A stretch of 7,238 bases of DNA, from positions 1 through 7,238 of the forward strand of contig SFGJ01000039.1 of NCBI GenBank assembly GCA_004557655.1. The letters are read 5' to 3'. How positions within the stretch are numbered: the stretch's first letter is position 1; each line of letters starts with the position of its first letter. The position numbers were made by a program, and so were the translations under genes. The DNA is from Clostridiales bacterium. GTDB lineage: Bacteria > Bacillota > Clostridia > Oscillospirales > Oscillospiraceae. This document shows positions 1 through 6,455 of the stretch, in pieces. Below the pieces are notes generated by a model. The model had not been told where the DNA came from. It worked only from the letters and a program-made list of their open reading frames with translations, and did no database searches.

Positions 1-153
1 CTTTTTGGCGTCCTCCGGGATTGCCCAGGATCGTCCAAAGCGGGACGCGCCGGGGATGCGCCCATCGGCACAGTATTGATTGACCCGCCGCTCTGATACA
101 CCCCAGCGGTAGGACGCTTCCCGTATGGAGATATAGCCTTTTATCCCGCCCAT
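1..153 (-). CDS. Helix-turn-helix DNA-binding protein, excisionase/MerR-like (partial, C-terminus beyond left edge)
   Basis: The first 51 codons of a minus-strand gene are present and remain open to the edge of the window. ATG at 153-151 is chosen because GGAGGT (159-164) lies 5 nt upstream. The visible protein starts MGGIKGYISIREAS and contains a helix-turn-helix of the excisionase/MerR-like type: residues about 8-20 (ISIREASYRWGVS) form the first helix and turn, and SERRVNQYCADGRIPG (20-35) forms the recognition helix and the start of the wing, followed by RFGRSWAIPEDA. Small proteins with this layout are common in Firmicutes mobile elements as excisionase-like or regulatory DNA-binding proteins. 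It has its own promoter and lies after a terminator-like hairpin, so it appears to be a separate transcription unit from the transfer operon. The DNA target and exact role cannot be told from this fragment. Confidence 0.8.
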   Translation of the reverse strand, partial: MGGIKGYISIREASYRWGVSERRVNQYCADGRIPGASRFGRSWAIPEDAKK

Positions 154-189
154 ATCGCACCTCCGCACAAATAAAATCTCACAGAGTAC

Positions 190-218
190 ATTGTATGCGA
201 ATATCAGAAGAAAAGCAA
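190..218 (-). promoter_or_regulatory. Probable sigma-A promoter for the HTH gene
   Basis: Read on the minus strand, TTGCTT (218-213) and TACAAT (195-190) are separated by exactly 17 bp. The -10 matches the consensus at 5 of 6 positions and the -35 at 3 of 6. The predicted start of transcription near 183 leaves a leader of about 30 nt before the ATG at 153. The surrounding sequence is clearly more A+T-rich than the flanking genes, as expected for an intergenic promoter. No operator was recognised. Confidence 0.6.
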
Positions 219-256
219 GTAAGCAATGCCAGTTTTTTCAGAAATCAAATATGTAA

Positions 257-277
257 GCAGCCTCAAACCGAGGCTGC
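257..277 (-). terminator. Terminator-like hairpin at the end of the transfer operon
   Basis: A perfect 8-bp stem (257-264 with 270-277; GCAGCCTC/GAGGCTGC) with a 5-nt loop begins 4 nt after the stop codon of the hydrolase gene. On the minus strand it is followed by TTACATATTTGATTT, which is T-rich but interrupted. Position and stem support an intrinsic terminator; the broken T tract suggests it may be leaky. Confidence 0.6.
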
Positions 278-281
278 CATT

Positions 282-1292
282 TTAATAAGCTGGCATACCA
301 TAACCGTAAACAGAGCTGCTCCCAACCGCATATTGATGTTGTTTGCAGGCATCGCCGGAATTGCCCTCCACAGTGTAGACAATACTGTTTTCGCACTTTT
401 CCACAATACCCACATGGTCAGGAGAACCATCGCCGTCCCAGTCAAAAAAGATGAGATCTCCTGCGGACGGCTCATAGCTCCGGCCCTGCCATTGGCCATT
501 GCCGCTAAACCAGGCAACACCATCCGAAACGAGGGAGAATTTCGGGATGATGCCGCTGTCGATATATCCGCATTGATCGGCACACCAACTGACGAAACAG
601 GCACACCATTCCACCCGGCTGTCAAAGCCGTACCAGGACCAATAGGGTTCACCGCCCTCGTTGTCGAGCTGGGTCAGGGCAACCTCCACAATGGCCTGAT
701 TGCCGCCGCTGGTGAAGGCCCGCCCGTAGGGGTAGTAGCGCAGCACATGGTTGACATACTGGGTATCGCCGTAGCTGCTCCAGCCCAGCCGCTCCGCCTG
801 GGCGGTGGAAAACTCCGCGGCGTTGGCATAGGAATAGCCGCCGTAATTGCTCTTTGCCCAGGAGATATAGCCATTTCCAAAGTTATAGCCCTGCAATGCC
901 AGCTTGATATGCTCCATGTCAATGGGATTTTCCACCTCGGCGGCGCTAAGACAGGCGGCCAGATTCTGGATGCCCACGTCAATGGAATATTCCGGGTCAG
1001 TGATCCCATTGGGGCTGTTGGGATAGCGGGTGTTATAGCCGCACTCTGATGCCTGCATGGGGTCGCTGCTCCGGCCACCGGATTCCTGCATCATGACCGC
1101 TTTGATCAGCTCCACATATTCGGGGATACCGTGCTGCGCGGCATACTGCCGGATCAAAGGCTCATAGGCTTCCACCTCCGCGCTGACCGGGGTATAGGAA
1201 TTGCTGCTGCTCCCGCCGCCGAACAGGGAAACCGCACAGCCCGGCAGCACAATGATCAGGATAATCACCACGGCAATCCAGCCCCCGGCCAT
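282..1292 (-). CDS. Membrane-anchored lysozyme-like plus CHAP peptidoglycan hydrolase (C-terminal piece of interrupted gene)
   Basis: This 336-aa stretch cuts peptidoglycan to let the conjugation channel cross the wall, like the bifunctional hydrolases of Tn916 and ICEBs1 (CwlT). Residues 3-24 form a membrane segment (GGWIAVVIILIIVLPGCAV). Residues about 42-190 are a lysozyme-like muramidase domain with the likely catalytic Glu70 in MMQESGG, followed by SIDVGIQNLAACL and LALQGYNFGNGY. Residues about 200-336 are a CHAP amidase/endopeptidase domain: Cys230 in VEWCACFVSWC, His293 in PDHVGIVEK, and the EGNSGD motif at 309-314. All expected catalytic residues are present, so the enzyme itself looks intact. 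The first ATG after the TAG (1292) lies at the membrane segment and has no convincing Shine-Dalgarno site, so independent translation would be weak. It is the last gene before the hairpin at 257-277. Confidence 0.85.
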   Translation of the reverse strand: MAGGWIAVVIILIIVLPGCAVSLFGGGSSSNSYTPVSAEVEAYEPLIRQYAAQHGIPEYVELIKAVMMQESGGRSSDPMQASECGYNTRYPNSPNGITDPEYSIDVGIQNLAACLSAAEVENPIDMEHIKLALQGYNFGNGYISWAKSNYGGYSYANAAEFSTAQAERLGWSSYGDTQYVNHVLRYYPYGRAFTSGGNQAIVEVALTQLDNEGGEPYWSWYGFDSRVEWCACFVSWCADQCGYIDSGIIPKFSLVSDGVAWFSGNGQWQGRSYEPSAGDLIFFDWDGDGSPDHVGIVEKCENSIVYTVEGNSGDACKQHQYAVGSSSVYGYGMPAY

Positions 1293-1325
1293 CAGAGCGG
1301 TAATCAGCGCCTTTGTACCGGCGAT

Positions 1326-1589
1326 GATCGCCTTAACTGCGGAGACAGTGGCTTTGGCCGTAGCCTTCGCAGCTTCTGCGCTTTTTCTGGCTGCGGCCTT
1401 TGCCGCCTGCGCCGCCCGATAAGAGGCTTTTGCGGCGGCCTAGGCGGATTTTTGTGCCGCCTGTGCCGTGACCTGAGTGGTTTTCACGGTGGTGCGGGCC
1501 ATCTGTTCTGCCGTTTTAATGGAACGCTGGGTCGTTTTGACCGTACCCTTTGCGGATTTTACCGTGGCTTTTCCGGTGGATTTTGCCGT
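1326..1589 (-). repeat. 11-residue coding repeat (Lys/Thr/Ala-rich hendecads)
   Basis: Within the interrupted hydrolase gene, full-length residues 165-252 fall into eight consecutive 11-residue units: TAKSTGKATVK, SAKGTVKTTQR, SIKTAEQMART, TVKTTQVTAQA, AQKSA(TAG)AAAKA, SYRAAQAAKAA, ARKSAEAAKAT, AKATVSAVKAI. Position 3 is Lys or Arg in seven units, and position 6 is often Gln or Glu. An 11-residue period is typical of long amphipathic or coiled helices, so this segment may form a basic helix leading to the membrane anchor. The unit boundaries are my own alignment. Confidence 0.6.
1440..1442 (-). other. In-frame TAG (amber) codon inside the hydrolase gene
   Basis: Plus-strand CTA at 1440-1442 reads TAG in the frame shared by the pieces at 2081-1440 and 1292-282. 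It occupies position 6 of an 11-residue repeat. The matching codon is CAG (Gln) in both the preceding unit (TVKTTQ) and the following unit (SYRAAQ), so a single C-to-T transition from CAG explains it. The other complete genes here end in TAA or TGA. Confidence 0.85.
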
Positions 1590-2081
1590 CTGCCTGATAC
1601 CTTTGCGGCCCCGGTCTGCGGTTTTGATTGCCGAGGGTTTTCTGTTTGTTGACCTGATCGACAGTCTGGCAGTATCACCGGAACCGGTTGACGCAGAAAC
1701 CGGCTCCGGTGAATGGACGGCATTGGCGGCCTTTTGCTTTGCCGTTTTCTCCGCCTGTTTCTGCGCTGCTCTTTTCGGCTGGTCAGCCCTTTTCTGTTCC
1801 ATCTGCTCCCGGACAGCGGCAATATTGTCCTTTGTGGTTTTTACCGCTTTGCGGCCCCGCTTATCAAGCTGATGGGCAGCCTCATAAGCGGCGGTTTCCA
1901 CACCGCCTGAAACACGATCCGCCGCGTATTCCTCCGGTGCGCTCTCCGCAGCGTACACGCCATGCTCGGCTTTGTCCTTCGTGCGGACATACGCCTGCTT
2001 CATACGCTCCCCGGCTACCGCCGCTCTGTCCAGTGTCTTAATCGTGCCTTTGACAACATCCCGTGTTTTAATCTCAGGCAT
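1440..2081 (-). CDS. Lys/Thr/Ala-rich N-terminal piece of the CD1108-like mobile-element hydrolase
   Basis: This 213-residue product ends at the in-frame TAG. The start at ATG 2081 (MPEIKTRDVVKGTIKTLDR) is preferred over an upstream ATG at 2159 because GGAGGT (2090-2095) sits 8 nt ahead of it and because the upstream extension reads through the sortase gene. Residues 1-100 form a conserved-looking region (TLDRAAVAGERMKQAYVRTK, then VSGGVETAAYEAAHQLDKRG). Residues about 100-213 are low-complexity, strongly basic and predicted helical, passing into the 11-residue repeats. There is no signal peptide and no catalytic motif in this piece. In related ICE proteins this part precedes the membrane segment and is expected to lie in the cytoplasm. 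If it is made alone it would be a soluble basic protein cut off from its anchor and enzyme domains. Its start overlaps the sortase stop by 8 bp. Confidence 0.75.
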   Translation of the reverse strand: MPEIKTRDVVKGTIKTLDRAAVAGERMKQAYVRTKDKAEHGVYAAESAPEEYAADRVSGGVETAAYEAAHQLDKRGRKAVKTTKDNIAAVREQMEQKRADQPKRAAQKQAEKTAKQKAANAVHSPEPVSASTGSGDTARLSIRSTNRKPSAIKTADRGRKGIRQTAKSTGKATVKSAKGTVKTTQRSIKTAEQMARTTVKTTQVTAQAAQKSA

Positions 2082-2883
2082 CGCCGTCCACCTCCCCAGG
2101 GGACGGCGCAATCCATTTTGCCACAACAACCATTCGGCCGTTAGTGCGGCTGTATTCACAGGTGGAGAAGGTGATGAGCTGATCCCCGTATTCGGCGCTC
2201 ACGCCGGTATCGTAGAGGGCAAGGGCCTTGCACTGTGCGATAAACCCGTCAAACTCTGCTTCGTTCTCCGCATCGACAAAGTGGTAATACTGAAAACCAT
2301 CCTGGGAATAAACCACGGTCTTGAACACAGCCACAATCTCATACTCGCCGTAATTCTCCAGCGTATCAAGGCGGATGATCTTATGCTCACGGTAAAAATC
2401 CTCGCTTTCATACCTGCACAGGTCGGCAAACATGGAACCGTCCTTCATGTGGTGGCCGTAGATTATGCAGTTATCAGAGCTGCCCAGGATGCAATTCTCC
2501 TGCACATAGGGCGTACCATAGGCGCTGTGCGATTTGTCAAAGGCGCGCTTCAGGTAATAATCCGTTTCCGTGCTTTGCATGACCGGGTAATTGATATTCG
2601 TGCCGTCAATGGAAATCCAGCCTACAAAATCGCTGTTCTGTTCATAGACAGCCGCATATTTTTCATAGGCGGTCATAGCCGGGGCCGCTTCGGTTGTGGC
2701 ATCTGTACCGTCCTCTGGCGGTGCGGACGGCTGCTCCGGCTCCTCCTGCACCAGAGCGGCGATTTCCGTAAAGGCTTCGGCGCTTTGCTTCTGGTCGGCA
2801 TACTGACGGCCCAGCATCATGCCGGAGAAAAGAAACAGGGCGGCAAACGCTGCCGCCCCGCAAAGGAAAAGTTTCTGTTTCAT
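2074..2883 (-). CDS. Class B sortase
   Basis: A membrane-bound transpeptidase of 269 aa that would join a surface protein to the cell wall. Residues 5-25 are an N-terminal membrane anchor (LFLCGAAAFAALFLFSG), followed by an acidic, Pro-rich linker (46-68) and the sortase fold. The catalytic set is complete: His144 in IYGHHMKDGSMF, Cys242 in ITFSTCEYS, and Arg250 in NGRMVVVAKW. The segment FVGWISIDGTNINYPVMQ (86-103) is also typical of class B enzymes. ATG 2883 is chosen over an in-frame GTG at 2904 because GGAGGT (2889-2894) is 5 nt upstream of it and because the ATG gives a normal short charged start before the anchor. It begins 13 nt after the preceding gene and overlaps the next by 8 bp. 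No sorting-signal protein is encoded in this window, so its substrate must be elsewhere, probably in the same element. Confidence 0.93.
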   Translation of the reverse strand: MKQKLFLCGAAAFAALFLFSGMMLGRQYADQKQSAEAFTEIAALVQEEPEQPSAPPEDGTDATTEAAPAMTAYEKYAAVYEQNSDFVGWISIDGTNINYPVMQSTETDYYLKRAFDKSHSAYGTPYVQENCILGSSDNCIIYGHHMKDGSMFADLCRYESEDFYREHKIIRLDTLENYGEYEIVAVFKTVVYSQDGFQYYHFVDAENEAEFDGFIAQCKALALYDTGVSAEYGDQLITFSTCEYSRTNGRMVVVAKWIAPSPGEVDGDA

Positions 2884-2888
2884 GTCGT

Positions 2889-2894
2889 ACCTCC
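2889..2894 (-). promoter_or_regulatory. Ribosome binding site deciding the sortase start
   Basis: GGAGGT on the minus strand, 5 nt before ATG 2883. It lies downstream of the alternative GTG at 2904, which therefore has no comparable site at the right distance. Confidence 0.75.
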
Positions 2895-2896
2895 AT

Positions 2897-3664
2897 TCAT
2901 TCACGCGCCTGCCCGGTGCGAACCGGGGCGGCTTTCTTTGCCGTCTGCCCGGATTTCAGCACATGAAGCTCCGTTTTGACAGACGGTTTTTGCTCCTGAC
3001 GGTCATCCCGCAGCTTCTCCGCCAGCTTACCGGCACGGCCCTCCATAGCGGAAAAGGCGCGTCCCATGCCCTCCAAACCGTTCTTCACCTTCGCCAAAAT
3101 GCCCTTGTCGCTCTCCAGAGGGGCGGTTTCCTGGGCCGATTTCCCGGACAGGACACGGCCAGCATTTTGCAGATGTCCGCCTGCTTCATGAAGCTGCTCC
3201 CGCTTCATCTCCACCTTACCGGCAGCCTCCTGCATAGACTGCGCTGCCAGATGAAGGCCGTTCTTCATCTTGGAAAGAACCGTGGGAATTTTCATAGCCC
3301 GGACCGCCTGGGCCAGTGCAGCGCGGCCCTTTTCCCGAAAGGTCTTGACCGCATTTCCCGCCGCCCGGACAAAATTGGTTTTGACGGTGGATACCATTGC
3401 TCCGGTCTGCGAAACTTTCTCCTGAGCCGTGTCCAGCAGATGGGCGCAGCGGGCGGATAGGCCCCTGTCCTGGATTGCCTGTACTTCGCCGTGCATTTCC
3501 TGAAGCTCTCCCATCATCTGAGAGAGCTTTTCTTCCATAGAACCGATATACTCCACCAGGGAGGACACTTCCTCCCGCTCTTTGGTAAGGCCGCTTTGCT
3601 CCAGCACGGCCAGCAGTTCGATGATCTGCGGGTATTCCCGCAACGCCAATGCCTGTTCAGCCAT
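2897..3664 (-). CDS. DUF6674-like ICE protein, helical, function unknown
   Basis: A 255-aa protein resembling the DUF6674 proteins I recall from Clostridia conjugative elements (start MAEQALALREYPQIIELLAV). This name is from memory of the family and the biochemical function is unknown. No signal peptide or membrane segment is visible. Residues about 10-65 are charged and helical (SLVEYIGSMEEKLSQMMGEL), with probable coiled coil. The middle (about 95-150) is Ala/Lys/Arg-rich helix (TFREKGRAALAQAVRAMKIP), and the C-terminus (225-255) is basic and disordered. The start is supported by AGGAGG (3673-3678), 8 nt upstream of ATG 3664. It sits 23 nt after the DUF6075-like gene and 13 nt before the sortase. 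A structural or scaffold role next to the transfer channel is possible but is only inference from context. Confidence 0.8.
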   Translation of the reverse strand: MAEQALALREYPQIIELLAVLEQSGLTKEREEVSSLVEYIGSMEEKLSQMMGELQEMHGEVQAIQDRGLSARCAHLLDTAQEKVSQTGAMVSTVKTNFVRAAGNAVKTFREKGRAALAQAVRAMKIPTVLSKMKNGLHLAAQSMQEAAGKVEMKREQLHEAGGHLQNAGRVLSGKSAQETAPLESDKGILAKVKNGLEGMGRAFSAMEGRAGKLAEKLRDDRQEQKPSVKTELHVLKSGQTAKKAAPVRTGQARE

Positions 3665-3687
3665 TTTTGTTTCCTCCTATTATCATG

Positions 3688-4098
3688 TTATCGTGTTTGC
3701 TCGTCTTGCCGCCTGGCCGGGGAAAGCTCCCGGCAATATTCCGGATAGCGCAGTTTGATGCCCTCTATAAAATAGGGGGCAAACTCACAGCAGAACAATT
3801 CCTCCGGTGTAAAATCCCGCCCGTGCCGCTCCTCGGTATAGCCATTCCAGAGGTTAAAGGCCAGATGGCAAATCCGGACTGTGCCGCTGGTCTGCCAGCC
3901 GCCGTGCATCCCCTCCGGCTCGATCCAGTCATGGATAAAATCAAACATCTGGTGAATGTTTGCCCTTGTCTCCGGGGCAATCCCCATCACATAGAAAAAG
4001 GCCCGGTGATAGCAGTCATTTTTCCTGCTCCGGGCCATCATGTCTAAGAAAAAATCCCGATGCTCTCTGGACGCAAACTGGATTTTTGCTATGCTCAT
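3688..4098 (-). CDS. DUF6075-like small ICE protein, function unknown
   Basis: A 136-aa soluble protein that I recognise as DUF6075-like from Clostridia mobile elements. Its conserved-looking blocks are DCYHRAFFYVMGI (28-40), GGWQTSGTVRICHLAFNLWNG (66-86, a Trp/Gly-rich core) and the C-terminal ELFCCEFAPYFIEGIKLRYP (100-119). It has paired cysteines (103-104), several histidines and no membrane segment. No catalytic motif of a known enzyme class was recognised, so I assign no activity. Its ATG (4098) overlaps the VirB4 stop as ATGA, and GGAGGT (4105-4110) is 6 nt ahead. Its translation is therefore likely coupled to VirB4, which implies a role linked to transfer. Confidence 0.8.
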   Translation of the reverse strand: MSIAKIQFASREHRDFFLDMMARSRKNDCYHRAFFYVMGIAPETRANIHQMFDFIHDWIEPEGMHGGWQTSGTVRICHLAFNLWNGYTEERHGRDFTPEELFCCEFAPYFIEGIKLRYPEYCRELSPARRQDEQTR

Positions 4099-6455
4099 GC
4101 CGTCACCTCCCGTTCCGTTTTTTCACCGCCGAACACGCCTTCACCGGGGCGGGTGGTCATAAGCTGGTAGAGCTTCGTATCGCGGGGCCAGCGGTTGACA
4201 AAAGGCACCAGGGCGGAACCGTATTTGATCAGGCCACAGCCGGCATCCGCATTGGTCACATAGCTCATCTGCTCCCTGGAGATGTTCAGCAGCTTCGCCA
4301 GCTTCTCCCGGTCAGATGCCGCCTGGTTCAGCATGATGATAAATTCCGAGTTACTAAGCATAGTGCTGGCCTGCACGGAATCCAGCAGATACTCCACATT
4401 TTGCGTGATGGCCGTGGGGTAGGCGTTCCGCTTGCGGAACTGCCGCCACGCGCTGTTAAAGAAATTGCCGCTGTACTCATTCTCAAAAACCACATGAAAT
4501 TCGTCAATGAATACATGGGTGCGCTTACCCTTTTTCCAGTTCAGGGTCACACGGTTCAGCATAGTGTCGGTAATGACCAACAGACCCGTGGGCTTGAGCT
4601 GTTCGCCCAAATCGTGAATGTTGAACACCACCACCCGTTTCTCCAGATCAACATTGCTGCCATGACCGAAAATATCCAGGGAGCCGGTGGTGAACAGCTC
4701 CAGAGACAGGGCGATCTCCCTTGCGATCTCCTCCGGCTGCACCAGCAGCTTTTCCCGCAGGGTGGAAAGTGTCGGGATAATGCCGGTTTCCGCTGCCTCC
4801 TGATAAACCAGAGCAGTACATCGGTCAATGATGGATTTATGCTGTGGGCCTACGCCATTTTTGTCGATCTGCTCCACCAGGGACATAATAAACTGGGATT
4901 TCTCCACAATGGGATTGTTTTCACCGTAGCCTTCCACCATATACATGACGTTGAGCCGGTCCCTGCCGCCAGCGGCCACATGAACCACTGTGCCGATGTC
5001 GCTGCCCATGGCCTGTACCATCGGGGCAAATTCCCCTTCGGGATCACAGATCAGTACATCATCCTGGGTATTCAGAATCAGGAAGGCGATCAGTTCCTTG
5101 GCGGAGAAGGATTTTCCTGAGCCGGGTACGCCCAGGATAAAGGACGACTGATTCAAAAGGTTCTCCCGGTTGCACAGAATCAGATTGTGGGAGATGGCAT
5201 TTTCCCCAAAGTAAATGCCGCCCTTGTCCTGAATCTCCTGCACCTTAAAGGGCATGAATACGGCCAGAGATTCTGTTGTAAGGGTGCGGAAAGCGTTGAT
5301 CTTTCTTGTGCCGATGGGCAGCACCGTGTTCAAACCGTCCGTCTGCTGGTATTTGAGTACCGCCATCTGGCACATCTTCTGACGGGAAAGGGAGAGAATC
5401 TGATCGGTGTCCGCGTCGAGCTGCTCCTTGGTATCGGCGGTCAGCACCATGGTCAGAACACCCTGCATCATACGCTGGTCGCGGGCCGTCAGATCATCCA
5501 GAAATTCCTTGCTCTCCCGGCGCTGCTGCTCCATATCATAGGGAATGACGGCGGAGAAATTGTTGTTGGCGTTCTGGCGGCGCTGCCAGTTGGTGATATT
5601 GGTTTCCACCCCCAGCAGACGGTTTTCCACCTCCCGCACAGCCTCGTCCATGGGGATGGGGATCACGTCGATGGAGAGCATCATATTCCGGTTCAGGTCG
5701 GTCAGCTCGGAAACAAAGGAATCCCGAATATAGTTGGCGTAGTCCTTGAGATACAGGGTACGGCAGTATTTGCCGCCGATTATCAAGTAGTCGCTGTGCT
5801 TCTCGATAAAGTCCGGGCAGATATAGTCCTTGAAATCATGGCCTTTGCGCATCATATCGTGAATGTCGAAGCGGAAGTCTGCTTCTTCGCCGGGACGGTA
5901 AAAATCATGGAGGATGCGCAGGCGCTCCGTTGCATCCAGCTCCACGCATTTGGAGCCGAGCGCCGCGTAGTGGACGACCAGATCGGCCCCAACACGGGCA
6001 AAATAGGCGCGGGCTTCCTCGATATTCTTCTTTGGTACGGTGATGGTGATATACTTCTCCTGGACAATGCCGTTTCCTGCGGTGGCCTTGCCCATAATCA
6101 CGCCGTTGTATTCCACCCGGTATTTATCCCTACAATCCTCCTGCATGGGCATGAGGACAGACTGCTCAAAATTTGCCCGGTTCAAAGTCCGGTTGTTGAC
6201 CGTGATCTTGGCCGCGGAGCCGGAATCCAGACTGTTCAAAAGCTCCGAGTAGTCCAGGAACATGACTTTTTTATCTTCCTCGCTGGCCACCTGGTAGTTG
6301 ATGTCGGAAAACTTCCAGGTGCGGCAGAACTGGCTGCCGACCTGAAAAATACCGTCCGCCCAAATACGCCGGATTGGGATTAGGTCCTGCACCCGGCGCG
6401 GCACCTTGTATTTTTCCTTTTCCTGCTTGCGCAGGCTGTTCAGGGTTTTAAGCAT
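4095..6455 (-). CDS. VirB4-type conjugal transfer ATPase (CD1110-like)
   Basis: The energising ATPase of the type IV secretion system, acting at the cytoplasmic face of the membrane. The product is 786 aa, in the normal range for Tn1549-type VirB4 proteins. The N-terminal half (to about residue 410) is the VirB4 N-terminal domain (LIPIRRIWADGIFQVGSQFC near the start). The C-terminal half is the RecA-like ATPase. The Walker A is GVPGSGKS at residues 442-449, the next strand carries LICDPEGEF, the Walker B is HVFIDEFHVVF with Asp651-Glu652, and a conserved-type ITQNVEYLL follows with Gln685. All nucleotide-binding motifs are intact. The frame is open further upstream to 6566, but ATG 6455 (MLKTLNSLRKQEKEKYKVP) has AAAGGAGG 9 nt ahead, while the extension lies inside the PrgI gene in another frame. 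It overlaps PrgI by 8 bp and the next gene by ATGA. Confidence 0.96.
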   Translation of the reverse strand: MLKTLNSLRKQEKEKYKVPRRVQDLIPIRRIWADGIFQVGSQFCRTWKFSDINYQVASEEDKKVMFLDYSELLNSLDSGSAAKITVNNRTLNRANFEQSVLMPMQEDCRDKYRVEYNGVIMGKATAGNGIVQEKYITITVPKKNIEEARAYFARVGADLVVHYAALGSKCVELDATERLRILHDFYRPGEEADFRFDIHDMMRKGHDFKDYICPDFIEKHSDYLIIGGKYCRTLYLKDYANYIRDSFVSELTDLNRNMMLSIDVIPIPMDEAVREVENRLLGVETNITNWQRRQNANNNFSAVIPYDMEQQRRESKEFLDDLTARDQRMMQGVLTMVLTADTKEQLDADTDQILSLSRQKMCQMAVLKYQQTDGLNTVLPIGTRKINAFRTLTTESLAVFMPFKVQEIQDKGGIYFGENAISHNLILCNRENLLNQSSFILGVPGSGKSFSAKELIAFLILNTQDDVLICDPEGEFAPMVQAMGSDIGTVVHVAAGGRDRLNVMYMVEGYGENNPIVEKSQFIMSLVEQIDKNGVGPQHKSIIDRCTALVYQEAAETGIIPTLSTLREKLLVQPEEIAREIALSLELFTTGSLDIFGHGSNVDLEKRVVVFNIHDLGEQLKPTGLLVITDTMLNRVTLNWKKGKRTHVFIDEFHVVFENEYSGNFFNSAWRQFRKRNAYPTAITQNVEYLLDSVQASTMLSNSEFIIMLNQAASDREKLAKLLNISREQMSYVTNADAGCGLIKYGSALVPFVNRWPRDTKLYQLMTTRPGEGVFGGEKTEREVTA

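Larger units (their letters stand above)
282..2081 (-). pseudogene. Mobile-element cell-wall hydrolase gene (CD1108-like), interrupted by an in-frame TAG
   Basis: This is the whole reading frame to which the two CDS pieces below belong. From ATG 2081 to TAA 284-282 there are 600 codons in one frame, with a single internal stop, TAG, at codon 214 (1442-1440). Read through, the product would be 599 residues: a basic Lys/Thr/Ala-rich N-terminal half, one membrane segment (about residues 266-287), a lysozyme-like domain and a C-terminal CHAP domain. This matches the architecture I recall for the CD1108-type proteins of Tn1549/CTn elements, where the Lys/Thr/Ala-rich region, the membrane segment and the hydrolase are one polypeptide. 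The 49 codons between the TAG and the next ATG are open and have the same Ala/Lys composition, so this is one gene with a nonsense codon and not two neighbouring genes. Whether it is dead, suppressed or split is unresolved. Confidence 0.65.

Noticed and set aside
195..1049. Long plus-strand open frame antisense to the hydrolase
   Set aside because: It lies entirely opposite the intact lysozyme/CHAP coding sequence and the HTH promoter, has no ribosome binding site at its start, and its Ala/Gly/Ile-rich product fits no family.
1230..1292. Lipoprotein signal in the C-terminal hydrolase piece (LPGC near residue 19)
   Set aside because: Pro at the middle lipobox position is atypical, there is no basic N-region, and in the joined frame the segment is an internal membrane helix.
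2082..2159. Upstream start for the hydrolase N-terminal piece at 2159
   Set aside because: It overlaps the sortase active-site coding region in another frame and lacks a ribosome site; ATG 2081 has GGAGGT at 8 nt.
1972..2979. Plus-strand 335-codon open frame opposite the sortase
   Set aside because: It is the shadow of a gene with a complete sortase catalytic set, and the antisense product shows no domain.
3960..6383. Two long plus-strand open frames (3960-5120 and 5187-6383) opposite VirB4
   Set aside because: They mirror a clear ATPase with Walker A and B motifs. The long antisense frames follow from its codon usage, with no ribosome sites or recognisable products.
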